A stretch of DNA of 64,000 nt, from assembly GCA_026261815.1 (NCBI GenBank), contig JAMPIT010000682.1, forward strand, positions 1,746,001 to 1,810,000. Direction: 5' to 3'. Positions 49,376-61,440 of this stretch are shown here, in pieces. Numbering within the stretch: position 1 is the first letter of the stretch; each line of letters opens with the position of its first letter. This DNA is from Monarcha castaneiventris obscurior. Lineage: Eukaryota > Chordata > Aves > Passeriformes > Monarchidae. The notes beneath the pieces were generated by a model. The model saw only the letters and a program-made list of their open reading frames with translations. It was not told where the DNA came from and ran no database searches. The translations under genes were made by a program, and so were the position numbers.

Positions 49376-49802
49376 TACAGGGGTTTTTTTTTTTCCTTTC
49401 TGTCACCTCCCAGAGGACTTCAGCTGAATCTGAAGGCAAAAGGTCACAGGCATGCACAACAATGAGAACAGAATTTGCAATGTGGTATAGAATAACATAA
49501 GAGAGTCCCTAATATCAAACAGAGTTTATAAGCAGGGTGGTTAACAGGTTATTTTGCACTCACACAGCGACAGTCCCAAATAAGAAAAGTGCAAACTGGA
49601 CTTTCCTAATTAAGGAAAATGTCATATTTAGTATGCAACCCAGCTGGATCGAAGCATACTTTTAAATAGAAAGTTATGTTCTCAAGAAAATGGATTCTTC
49701 ATCTATGACTAAGATTCCTGTAATAAATTAATGCTTGTTTCCCCAAATCCAACTCCCATAACTTAGACATTTGTTCTCTAGTTGTTAAATTGCCACCTCA
49801 CT

Positions 49803-49818
49803 AAAAAAAAAAAAAAAA
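49803..49818. repeat. A16 mononucleotide run
   Basis: Sixteen consecutive A in intergenic DNA. Confidence 0.95.
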
Positions 49819-51599
49819 GGTATAATCTGTTTTTAATGTGTCTGTGTCAAGTTTTGATTAATATTATGTAACTCAGCTGTTGAAATTGTAAATGTATTAA
49901 AATGAAAGAAGTTTGTTTGAGTCTTGGACTGAAACATTGTGGTCAATTAATCTACAATCTGGACCAGCACATTTAGGCACATCAGCACAGAGATGTTGAT
50001 AGTTGTGTGTCTTGCTCAGAAAAGAAATCACAATGTCCCTACAGTACAATCTGTTAAGCAAAGCTTTCAGTAAGTGTGGGTTTGTGGGTGATCAGCAGCA
50101 GCACTGATGTGATTTTTTGTAGCTGGATGTAGATGTGTAGATCTGATCTATTGATTTGATCACGTACATGCAAAGCAGTGCCTCCTACAACATCCCTTGA
50201 TATTGCAAATAGCCAAGCAATGATTCATCAGACCAACATCCTCTTGATGAGAAAACTGAATCATTGAAGGCCTTCTGTGTTCAGATCAATGAAGAAAAAG
50301 ACACTGCCATTCATTCACATTCTCCTGGCCACTGTAATACGTAGGTAGTGCCTTGAATACAGTAACATTTTCCTTGTCCTGGAATGTTCCTGCTGCTCAG
50401 CACCACCACCACCATCACAGGTGGCAACCTGGCAGCTGTGCATCCCCAGGAGACCTTTGGCTGCCTGTCCCCCTGAGCCCCTCTTCTTCAACTCCTCTTT
50501 TCCAGCTAGGACAAGATGCTGAGTGCCTCTCTGGCCTTGGCAAGGCCAGCTGGCACAGCCTGGTTCCACACATTGGTTCAGTGAGGGAAGAGGCCACTTC
50601 CTCCTGTCTAGCCAGCCGTGCTTCCAGCCCTGGGGGAGAAGCTGGCACCTCTGCCAGGAGCATCTGCCTGGGATGTATCACATCTAACCACAGGGAAGTA
50701 GTGCCTGAGCATAAGGAGCAGTGGGAGAGCCTTTGGGTGCAAGGCATGGGCTGGCAGCAGGGAGCATTCCTGGCCAGCAGCAGGCAGGGATCCTTAGGAC
50801 TGGGGGTGGTTTAGCCACAGAAATGTTAGGTCTTTGAATTCAGAGCAATATTCTGGCTGTCCAGAGGCTTGGGACAAGTTGGAAGAAGATACAGGGACGG
50901 GCAGGATATGCAGGAGGAGTGGCCTGTCCCAGCAGCCATCTGAGTTGGCCATGCCAAAAGCTGGGGCTGCAGCAAAACCCAGCCCCAGGAGCCCACCAGG
51001 GACAGATTTCTCAGTGTATATTCATGATTATTACACTGTGAAAGTCCTGGAACAGCGAAGTAAGCCAAAGACATATAGTTTCAGATAATTACTGGTTTTT
51101 GTTGGTTCGTAAGTAACTTTGACAGGATTGTTTCTGGACTTCAGGCTTTCATCAAAGCTTCAGGATAAGATGCTAATAAGAAAAAGAATTAAAAAGAACT
51201 CCTCACAGTCAAAGCGTAGATACTAAAAAACCCACAAATCTCATTTAACCCATGTTCAATCCTACTGCTGTTAAAGGGAAGAAACATGCGTAACGGAGTG
51301 TTAAAATTAGATACAATAAGTGCATTTACAAACAACTTGTGCAATGAACAAAATAAACCCCAATTCCCTAGTGTGTTTGTCTGCATGGAATATCCAGTGG
51401 GATGAGGTTGTGCAGCTGGAGAGATACTATCACTGTTTTTGTCTTCACTATCAACCCGCAGATTTTCACAGTTCTTACGGAGAAACCACTTGCCAAGTTT
51501 GCATGAAATTCACGAGCAATGCTGGAGGTCATACAAACTGTTTTCACAGAAGCTAAATCCTAGCCAGACCTTAACTAACCTTAAGCAAGACCACTACAC

Positions 51600-51715
51600 C
51601 TGCGGATACTGCTGTGTACGAGCACTAATTAATTTTTGCTAATTATAATTATTCAGATGCAGGTACAGCCATCTCTGGCTTTAATGCAATCACTAGGTGA
51701 GCCTGGGTGGAAATC
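51600..51715. promoter_or_regulatory. Candidate conserved non-coding element
   Basis: ACTAATTAATTTTTGCTAAT and a following TTATAATTATT give clustered homeodomain cores. Next come a CAGATG E-box at 51654-51659 and TTTAATGCAATCA. The layout resembles neural or developmental enhancers, but there is no direct proof. Confidence 0.3.
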
Positions 51716-53273
51716 AGAAACCCTTGTTTTGCATCTTCAGAAGCTGATTGTGTGCACATCCATCTGTGCAAAAGAAATATGATTCTCTCCTGCAGACAAC
51801 AGATAAATATCATGTCAGCTCTCCTCTGCTGCTGAATCCCTGGATGATCCTGCTATCTTTCTGTCATTGTTATTCTCGCTGGCAGCAGGAGCCCTTCAGC
51901 AGTGTTTGCTCTGGGCCCAGAGTGGGAGGTGGGGTGTGAGGCACTCAGCCACAGCACCCCCAGGCACATCCTCATCTCCGTTTCACCAGGGACCAGCACT
52001 GGGAACCTGAGCACAACACTTCATTTGTGGTCTGCTGGCTTCTTCTCCACATTTTTTGTTTCTCTTGTCTATTCAGCCTGTAATCTTTTCAAAGGCTGGG
52101 ACTGTCTCTGACTGTCTAGACACACAGGACCTATGACAATGGGACATTGATTTCTGATGGGGTCTCCATCTGCTTACTGTATTGCAAATGATTGCTGCTA
52201 ACTTTAAAAGAGCTGCATTTCAGCATCAGGGATCAGCAGTAACAAGGACATTTGGACTTTATTGCAAAGATAAATAATGCCTCTACTAATGTACTAATGA
52301 ACAGGGAAATAACCTATTTCAAAATCAGAGAAGTTTGTAGGTTAAAGGTGGGTTATGTGGTTTTGATGCTTGGCCAATGATGTATGCTCTTGCTTTCTTT
52401 CTCTGCTATCTGCTGAAGCCAACTGAAATGTCTGACAAGTTGCTCAGTTTTTCTGCGCAGTATCTGTAATATATACTGCTATTTCTTAGCACTTTTTGTT
52501 GTTGTTCTTATCACCACAGCCTCTGAATGTCTCAAAACAGCTCGGGAATGTATTTGTAATACATAAATGTTATTGTACCCACTTTTCAGAGTGAAATATA
52601 AAGGCATGAAGTGATACGTAGACATGTAAAAATTATCTTCCAAGGAAGAAAAATCCAGATGCCCTGTCTAATGCTTTAATCATGGGTCTAGCCTTTCTAC
52701 AGTGCAGTGTTTTATTGGAAAGCCTCAAGGAAATCTCTCCTTGACACATGAAAAATAAGAAGTGTGATTCCTGCCAAGATTTTTTTTTTTTTTTGAGTTG
52801 ACAAAACCATTGCCATGTCAAAACAGTTCTCAGAATTGAATCTTTTGTCTGATTTTCACATCCTTTTCCTCTGCTTATGTAGGCAAGCAAGAAGATTCTG
52901 GGAAGCTGCAGCTTCCTTTAGAAATATTCCTTTCTTCCCCAAAGATGTGACCACCTAACAGAGCAGAGGGGAGGCACAGGACAGCGAGGATGTTTGGCAC
53001 GGGGTGGATGAGTAGCAAGACACATCCCTCTGTCCCTTTGTAGGATAACAGCTGCAGCACCATCACAGGCCCTGAGAAGACAGAAATAATGTGTTTGTGG
53101 CTGATTGTTCAGCCTTGGCAAGGGACCCTGGAGAGTCACTGTTAGCAGCTATTGATACCAAGAGCAACGGTCTCTTCCTGCTTTTGTAAGAGCACATTTT
53201 GGATTACCCAGGGTGCTCTGCAATCCTGCTTTTGAAACATGCCCAGCTCACCAGGCATCCCAACCTAATGGAG

Positions 53274-53327
53274 AAAAAAAAAAAAAAAACCAACAACCCC
53301 AAGAGGAAAAAAAAAAAAAAAAAAAAA
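53274..53327. repeat. Paired A16 and A21 runs
   Basis: Two long A-runs (53274-53289 and 53307-53327) are separated by 17 bases. The DNA around them is A-rich. Confidence 0.95.
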
Positions 53328-55727
53328 GCAAAATCAAAAACAAAACCAGCAAAGGTTTCTATGCAGAGCAGCATTTGAATAGACAGCAGCCAATTTGCCA
53401 GTACAATTCTGCATTGAGCTGATTCCTAGATATGAATATCCCTTTCAGGGAGAGCTTCCCAAATGAGGGAAATCCAGAAGCTGGCTTTTGAGAGTGAAAT
53501 TCCCTGGGAATTCAGCATACGGCTTTGCCTGGCAGTGTTCCCACTGAAGAACCAACAAAAAGCAACTGGCTCTAATCCTTCTCCTTATGTATTTTGGCAG
53601 CTTTCTCCCATTTAAAAGGAAAATAAAAATAAAAGTCCATCTTGCTCCCACACTGGAAGAAGTCCAAGATACACACATTGGGAGTACAGGAACTGGCATT
53701 TAAGGTCCTCCTGACACTTTTTATGCTGGGTCTTTGATCACACAGAAGAAGGCAGTTTATTTTTGCCTTTTATGGTCTTAAAACAAAAAGTTGCTCTTGG
53801 AAGCTGTCTGCAATACAATTTGGTGTTCAGCCTTCCTGATAAAACTGTTCTAAATAGTGCCATAAAACAACAAACACCCCAATAATCCTGGTTAGGCCTC
53901 CCCTATGTCTCTTCTGAACCATGAATTTTGTGAAGATTAAAATAAATGTGAGATCAAAACTGGGCCTTTCTTTTTGTTTTTTTGTTTTGTCATTTGTATG
54001 ACCTTTTTTTTTTTAAAAAGCAGCAAATGATTGGGAGTTCAAGACTGCACTAAGACACAAACAGACATGCTTTTAGAGTCATAAGCCTTCATGCCTTTTA
54101 GATAAGATGAGGTCTGAGATAAAGTTGTGGGGAAGATACAGTGTGAGACATGGCAAAAAGCCATTTGTTTCACTTCTGCTGCCCTTCAGGCATGCTGTCC
54201 TCAGACAGGCATATCAAAAAGTCTGATCCAGGGTTTTTATAAACTCTGCTGCTCTGTCGAGGTCTGCTCTAAGTGATGTGTTTTTTCTGTCAAGCATTTA
54301 GTCATGCAGAGTATTAGCTCCTAGTATTTGTAGAGAACTTCTGTTCACTACGACACTTTGACCTTTATATGGGAACAAAAACAAGACATTGCAGTTGTCC
54401 AAGTGATTCATAGGAAAGATGTTATGAATTGGCATTTAAAATAGGTATTGTTCTCATGTAGCAAGCACCAGGCCTTGTATTTCATCAGATAACACATCTT
54501 AATTTGGCTGTTAGGGAAAAGACATATCTTACCCATATGAAATACTCTTGTTTATCCCAGGAGTGGTTTCAGAAACAGTTTGAAGAGGGCAGAATTCCCA
54601 AAGTGGAAAGAAAAAACTATCTGCTCTTACTCAAACCCAGAAGGGCAAATATGGTCACCTTAAAAGGTCAGATCCTCAGATGTTGTGATGTCCTAGAATC
54701 AGTGGAAACCTGATTTACACCTGCAGGCTGCCTAGTGAGTGTTCAATTTGAAAACTGGAATTTAACAAATTCTAGCTAAAAGCTCTGAAGAGAAAGGTGT
54801 GCACTACTAGATATACTAGGCAAGAATCAGCAGAACAAAATTCAGTGCTCCTTTTAAATGGGAACTGATAGCATATGAGGCCTGAGATCTTATCTAGCAA
54901 ATTTTAGTGCTCAGACAGGAAAGGCTAACTGGATAGATAAACCATGGTTATTTCTGCCAGCATCTCTGACTGGATGGTGATGGTTTTCCATGCTGGTGCA
55001 TCCTCACCAGTGGAGCTGGAATCTATCAAGAAGTTCATAAGACAGAAGAGGCTCACCTTTTGACATGTTGCTGTGTTGGTGTTAGGGATGTAATTTTTGT
55101 TCAGATGAAGGACATTTGGCAGGCATGTTTAAAAAAAAAGCTGCAACAGGTAGAGGCAACTGATGTAAATTACAATATGACAATGAAGGCTGTCTGTAGG
55201 CTACAGCAGAGGCCTCAGTTCATCCCTGCACATACCTTGGCTGACAGCAGCATTTCTCAGCTGTCGTGGAGATCTCACTGTGGGATAATTCTGTTTCATT
55301 TTGCATCTTCATCAGAGAAGTAGATGTGTGTCTGCTGAGAGCTGCAAGCCATGGGGACTTCTCTGGGGGATGCCTGCATTGCAGAGTACAGTGTAATAGC
55401 GAGTCTGACCTCAGCTACATCTCACTCTGCTTGAGCAGAGAAGAACAAGCAAAGCCTGCAGGCTGCATAGAGGTGAGGAATAGGGTGGGACACAGCACAG
55501 CCTCGCAGGCAAGCCCAGTCCTGGATGACAGAGCTGTTGTGGTGCTCCACTGAGGGGACACTGCTGTGGAAGGGCAGTCTGGGGTGGTGCTTTCAGAGGG
55601 CACTGTGCTATCAGTACAGTGAAAAACAGCCAGTGAAGAATTGCCCCAGAATTCCCACCTGGAATTATTGACAGCATCCTTAATTTGATCTGTATGTGTG
55701 GGTTTCCTTTGTGGTTTCCTCTTCCCC

Positions 55728-56005
55728 AGCACAGCAAGGATATCAACCTGTTGGAGCCTCTCCAGAGGAGACCACCAAGCTGACCAGAGGGATGGAGCAG
55801 CTCTGCTGTGAGGAAAAACTGAAAGAATTGGGTTTGTTGAGCCATGAGAAGAGGAGGCTTCAGGGTGACCTAATTGCCCCTTTCACTGCCTGAAGAAGCC
55901 AAAAAGAAAGCTGGAGAGAGACTATTTACAAAGGCTTGGAGGGACAGGACAAGGGGAATGGCTTCAAACTGAAAGAGAATGGGTTGCTTTGATGCAATTC
56001 TAACC
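55728..56005 (+). mobile_element. 5'-truncated CR1 LINE fragment, plus orientation
   Basis: This encodes a diverged CR1 ORF2 C-terminus. The frame from about 55733 reads through [20 protein letters not shown] and [20 protein letters not shown] before a stop at 55891-55893. It continues with the untranslated-side words GGACAGGACAAGGGGAATGG. The octamer 3' tail is not seen, so the 3' end is also lost. Confidence 0.8.
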
Positions 56006-57272
56006 TAAAACTTGCTGACTTCTCTGACTGCTGTGTAGTTTTTTCTACAATAAAAAATATTTTTAAGCATGTTCTGATATTTGATCCTGTCCTCCCCCAG
56101 TTTTGGATTGTGCTGCCTTTCATACTCTGCAGTGCCTGGAAATGCACTGAAAGTTTGGGTTCACCATACAGCAAGAGCAGGTCTAGCTGCACAGCACAGC
56201 TCTTTCAGTGACTGGCTCTGACAGAACACTGGTTTCGCTTCTGCGGCTGCAAATCTGGAATTTGCATCTGTCTGGCAAATTGTGGCTGCAGATTAAGCTG
56301 GATAGATTGTGGGGTATTTCTTTCTAACCACACGTCAGTGGTAATGAAATCATGTTTCACAATATTTGTCAAAGTAACACATTCAGCAGAAATTTTCGGA
56401 GGCATCAGAAATTGTCTATTCAGAGCAGAAGAGTTCCTAAGCGGTAGACAGTGGTGAATATTCAGCTATTTTTTTTTACAACAACAAGTACCAAAAAACT
56501 CTGAGGGAAGTCAGCTGGGTCTCCAGGGCATCTTGCACTGCTTAACATGCAGTATCCAGGCAATTCAATCATTTATTCTCTGGTCCTCTGCACTGTTCTT
56601 GCCTGACACTTGTCTCTTTTTCAGAAACTGTTTGTCTGGATCTGACTGGTGCCCCCCTCCATCCTTGCTGGGCAAGTGTCGAGGTGCTGCTCACTTTCAT
56701 TCTCCTGCTACCAAAGGTTTTCTCCTTCTGTGGAAAGGGGCAGCAGGAAGGGGCATGTGCCTTTGTCTCAGCCACCACCGTTCACTGCCCAGCACATTTG
56801 CTGACAGACAAAAATAAATCCCTGACCAGGAACAGAGCAGCAGAGGTGCAGAGACATGCTCTGATCTCCTTCTCCCATAATGTGGGTGGTAACCTCCTGC
56901 AGAGGAATCAGATTTTAGCCCTTTCAGTCATGAAGAAATTCTCAGAGGCACAAAAGGGCCTGTTAATCAACACAACAATGCCTGCTTCATCTACCAGAAC
57001 TCCCAAGACAGGGCATCAAGATAAATTTCCATTTACTCAGTGGCGCAGTAACCCAAAGCTACCAGTTCCCAAAGGGTCACAAGTTGTCATGCTCTGTGTT
57101 GGTGGCCTGTTTGGATGCTTTTACCTGGAGTAAATGCAAGGTAGTACAAAATACCCTATGTCAGGAAAAAAAAGTGGGCAATTTCACTTGCTGCAGAATG
57201 CCACGGAAAAAGCACATTTAAGGACAGCTGGAGAAGAGTGTACCTGTGATACCCAGTGTATGGCAATCTCCT
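56006..57272. other. Intergenic DNA upstream of RAD23B
   Basis: No supported coding sequence or repeat. Overlapping short frames between 56.5 and 57.1 kb have no family resemblance. Confidence 0.6.
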
Positions 57273-57812
57273 TGTGCTGGTTTTGGCTGGAACACAATTA
57301 ATTTCCTCCACAGTATCGGGTGTGTGGCCGTGTTTTGGATCTGTGCTGTAAACAATGTTGATAACACAGGGATGTTTTAGTTTTTGAAGAGCAGTGTTTG
57401 CACAACGAGGCTTTTCTGCTCCTCACAACGCCCTGCCAGCGAGGGACACAAGGACCTGGGAGGGGCCACGGCCAGGACAGCTGACCCCAGCTGACCCAAG
57501 GGATGCTGCAGAACGTGTGGTGTCGGGCTCAGCACCCAGAGCTGGGGCAGAAGGAAGAGGGTGACGCTTGGAGTGATGGCCTTTGTCTTCCCAAGCCACC
57601 AGTGATGGATCCTGGCTTTCCTGGGGATGGCTGAACACCTGCCCACCCATGGGGAGCAGGGATGTTTTCCTTTGCTTTAGTGTGTGGCTTTTGCTTTGCC
57701 TTTTTAACTGTCTTTCTCTCAGCCCAGGAGTTTTTTTTTTTTTTTGCTCTTCCACTTTTCCCCCCAATTGCACTGGTGGGGGAGTGAGCGAGTGGCTGTG
57801 TGGTCCCTGGCA
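57273..57812 (+). mobile_element. ERVL-like endogenous retrovirus LTR (5' LTR), degenerate
   Basis: The start TGTGCTGGTTTTGGCTGG and the words TAACACAGGGATGTTTTAGT, CCAGGACAGCTGACCCCAGC and GGGGGAGTGAGCGAGTGGCT are those of an LTR family common in bird genomes. The region that normally carries the poly(A) signal reads TTTTTAACTGTCTTTCTCTC, so the signal is mutated. The LTR appears to end in CA at 57811-57812, just before a primer-binding site. It is oriented away from RAD23B. It is inactive: an old, decayed copy. Confidence 0.8.
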
Positions 57813-57820
57813 GTCCTTTT

Positions 57821-57838
57821 TGGCACCCAAAATGGGGC
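57821..57838 (+). other. Retroviral primer-binding site, decayed
   Basis: TGGCACCCAAAATGGGGC lies a few bases after the LTR end. It begins with the obligatory TGG and has the tRNA-complementary form of such sites. Mutations are likely. I do not assign the tRNA. Confidence 0.65.
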
Positions 57839-58200
57839 ATGAAGGGCTTGAGATAATGACAGATTTGATTGGAATATGCCTTTTAGAACTGCCACTGGGT
57901 TTGGTTTGGTATGCAGTACGGTTGGCTCGCCACAAAGAAAGACGTATCCTATTTTAGACAGCTGCAGTTGGAGGTCTGGATAAAGATGGAATACAAGAGA
58001 ATTGCTCACTATCCAGGTTGGCCCCATGCTGTCACATGTGTGATTCCTGCATGCTTTTCTTCCTGGAAGACAAGGAGAAACCTGGTACACTCTTTCTCGA
58101 CGGAGAGAGCGATAAGGAATGGAAATATAGATGCTGTGCCACACACAGTCCTCTTTCTCTGGTTTAGTAAGAGCTCCACTCTTTCCCCACCTCACTCATG
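57839..58200 (+). mobile_element. ERV leader and start of internal region, truncated
   Basis: ATGAAGGGCTTGAGATAATG follows the primer-binding site as in the leader of this ERV group. Diverged internal sequence continues to roughly 58.2 kb, where the resemblance fades. No gag, pol or env frame is recognisable and no 3' LTR is found in the rest of the window. The element is therefore a truncated provirus rather than a solo LTR. Confidence 0.5.
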
Positions 58201-61200
58201 AGAACCTGTGCTTTACACCCTGGTAATTGTGAAGTCAAAACTGAAGCCTCTAGGCCTCAGATTTCTGGACTCCTGACCTCTTAGTCATGGAAGTGTGGGT
58301 GCTCCTGAATCACCATGGCATCACTTATCTATCCCCTCTGCTTTTCCTACTTGTTTACTTTTTCCACAGTATGCTATTCAGTTCTTAAGCTGAAATAAGA
58401 ATTGATTGTTTGCCGTGTCTGATAGAGCCACACTCAGTGTGGAAATGCCTGGATGTGTCTTATTCAACTGCTATAGATTTTGTGGGAATGTTATTCTTAG
58501 CTAACTACTCTGCTGCAGAGCAGGAGCAGAGCACCGGACACTGCTGCTTGATGGGAGATGGCAGCTTCCAGCTCAGGGGTGGTGCCTTCCATCTGTTCTT
58601 ACAGCCATTGCAGCTTGGTGGCTCAAAACCTTCTGATGAAGTCCACACCATGGAAAGCAATGCTATTAAAAAAACCACTGTGCTTGTTTTGTCTCACCTC
58701 CCACGTAAAATCAGGCTTCAATTTGCCTTTGCTGCCAACAATCAAGAGAGGTAAAGCAGAGGCCCTCCCTAAGCCATTTACATCTTTGTAGGCACTGGTG
58801 GCTGAAAAAATGTCCTGGGATACACTTACACCCCTAGGTCCAGGATGTTCTCATGTGTTGGATGTCCCGGGCTTATTTTTGGTAGGAGAGTCATTCATAG
58901 GATGTCCTGTGCTCCAAGAGAATTCGTTCCCACCCCTCACCCTGCACCTCCTCCTGAGGCTTTGCCATGCTATTTTGGTTGTAAAAAGGAAGCAGCTGAG
59001 TGGAGCAATTTTGGGCAAAGGACCCCTTTGTGGAGTTTCATGAAACTTTTTAAAGTGAGGCTATCCTGATGATGTGTTCACTGCCTTAATGATACCTTCA
59101 GCTTTGTATGCATGTAGATCTGCTTTTTTGGGGGGACTGCAGCCTGGGTGGATAGCAGTGAACTCATCAAATACTCTCCTTGCAGTTCAGCTGGGATGCT
59201 GAGAAGCTCAGGGATTCTTTCCTTCCCATGAACCCAACATGATTTAAGTGGGAAGGAGGGGGCCCTGCACTGGAGCCTTTCTGCATGTGTTAGAGTGGCC
59301 GCAGAGCCACCACCTGAGACCAGGGGTCAGTGGCCACACCAATATCTGCTAAGACACAGCTCTGGCACACAGACCTTTACAGCCTAGGCCAGCACAGCTG
59401 GCCCAAGGAGGAAGCAGTTTGCCCAAAGCCATGCAGACAAGGCCACCTCACCACTTTGGGCCAGTGTTGCCACTGTCAGGACACCTCCCTGAATTCCAGA
59501 TGCGAGCCCTCCAAACTCCCCTCTGTCATTTTTGCTGCAGTGCAGCTCCAGGGCCTGGCCTCCTGTTTGTTTTTCTTTTCTTTTTTTTTTTTTTTCCCCT
59601 GTGGAAATTCCTGAAAGTCTTCCGAGAGGTTAGCAAAACATTGTCTTGCAAAACTGCCAGCATACCAGGTAGGGAAAACCTTACGAGAGCAAACAGAGAG
59701 CAGCACCAGTGCTGGTGACTGTGAACATGACCCCTGGCCTTGCCTTGGTCTCAGTCCAACACCAGAGTCACCACCTACTCCTAATCAAGACCCAGCATGG
59801 GTTGTGCAGAGCACCCCTCATCTGCACAGGATGCTAAGCAGGGTGCATAGAAATTGTTAACGTTTTTGAAGGACACCTTCCCCTGCTTTTTCTTCCCCCT
59901 TGAAATTAGATTAGTAATTCCCCTCAGGATTTCAGAATGTGAAAACTTGGATCGGGTCTAACACTCACACATCATAATATATTTTATGTCCTTATTTAGG
60001 GCCAAACACTGATCCATGTGCTCAGTTTTCAGACATACTGCCTAGTCCTTGGCACAGCCTCTCTGTTTCACAAGTACTCAGGCACAGCAGCCTGTCAGCC
60101 AGAACCTGGCACTCCTGCAGGCAACAGGATGAGGAGGGGAGACAAATGTGGCTTTGGGATCACCAGTGCTGCAGGTTGCTCAGCAGAGCCAGCTTGCAGG
60201 GGAAGGAGCAAATGAGAAAGAGCCAGAATAGAGGCAAGAGCTGCTCAATTTTTCATCCTGGGGTGAAGGCAGGGAAAAGCAAAGTAAGCTCACAACTCTG
60301 ACTAACAATCTGCTCTAGGCAGGCTAACTAAAGAGTTGCTTCCTACTACAGGCTCTTATCAACACCTTCCTACACATGCATGTGATTAACACTGATTGGT
60401 CCTGAAGGTCATTAATTTTGGAGTGCTCCTGTCCCATCTGCAAAACAGCCAAATTCTTACTGGCAGAAATGGTGAGTTCCTCTTGATCCTCCCACTTGAT
60501 CACTGGAATTGCTGATACAGATAAGGAAGACTAGTGCTCATACCACTTCTCCCTCTGGGATGTTCACTAGAATGCTTCCCTCCATATTTGAGGCTGTTCC
60601 CATAAAAGATTCCCTTTGTTGTATTCAGGTGCTCCCACATTTTGTTTTTATTCCCTGTGGTGATAGGAGCTCATAATCACATTTTTAAAATAAAAGGGAG
60701 GCTTTCAAGTGATGCTGTCCTCTCACTAGTACAACATCACTGATTTTCAGGCTTTCTCTTCGCCTGTTTGTCTTGCAGCCCTCAAAGAGAAAGCACTTGG
60801 GAGTCATCCTGGCCTCCTGAGCAGCCAGTCTGATGCCCAGAGATACACCAGAGGAAAAAGTCCTCTCTGCTGCTTTTTCCCTTTGCTGCTGGCCTTCAAC
60901 ATGAGGAAATCTTATTTCCTCCAGCCTGATGAGCAAATAGAAGAGTCAGAGCACTGGCCTCTTCCTCTGTGCTTCCTACAACAACACTGCTTTCCTTCTG
61001 AGGCCCACAGGTCCACCCTTGCCCCCGAGAATGAGCCTTTGTCACACATTAAACCCTGCAAATGTCAAGTCTGAGCATTGTTCAAATAATGTCTCTGTTT
61101 CCCTTTGCCCTGCTTCCACCCACCTTTTTGCCTCTGTCCTCCTCCACGTTTGCCTCATTTCCTTTTCCTTTTCATGCACCAGGCACCTGTTAAACTGGAG

Positions 61201-61324
61201 CAGAAGAGGAAAATGAAATGTCTTGTAAAATAGGCATGGAGGTGGGTCATAACAATTGAAAAAGCAGTTAAGTAGCACAGCAGCACTCTTATGGGGCTTT
61301 TCTCTTCCAAACACTGTGATTTTT

Positions 61325-61440
61325 CAGCTGGAGTGCAGTCAGGTTATAAATTTGCTATTTAATCTGCCGTGTTCATGGCAGTGTAAGCAATCAACAAATT
61401 AGCACCATTTAATTTCTTTTCATTGCATCTGTTGGGCACC
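61325..61440. promoter_or_regulatory. Candidate conserved non-coding element
   Basis: TATAAATTTGCTATTTAATC, a GTAAGCAATCAACAAATTAG stretch and CATTTAATTTC give clustered AT-rich homeodomain and forkhead-like words without repeat resemblance. The call is speculative. Confidence 0.22.

Larger units (their letters stand above)
47601..55727. other. Intergenic DNA upstream of RAD23B
   Basis: No supported coding sequence. The stretch holds A/T runs (49803-49818, 53274-53327) and two AT-rich motif-dense blocks listed separately (49.2 and 51.6 kb). A GC-richer stretch at 50.4-51.0 kb has open frames on both strands without recognisable content. Confidence 0.65.

Noticed and set aside
50315..51088. 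Several open frames of 80-150 codons on both strands in a GC-richer stretch
   Set aside because: No recognisable domain, no convincing exon borders, and frames overlap on both strands, which is typical of composition.
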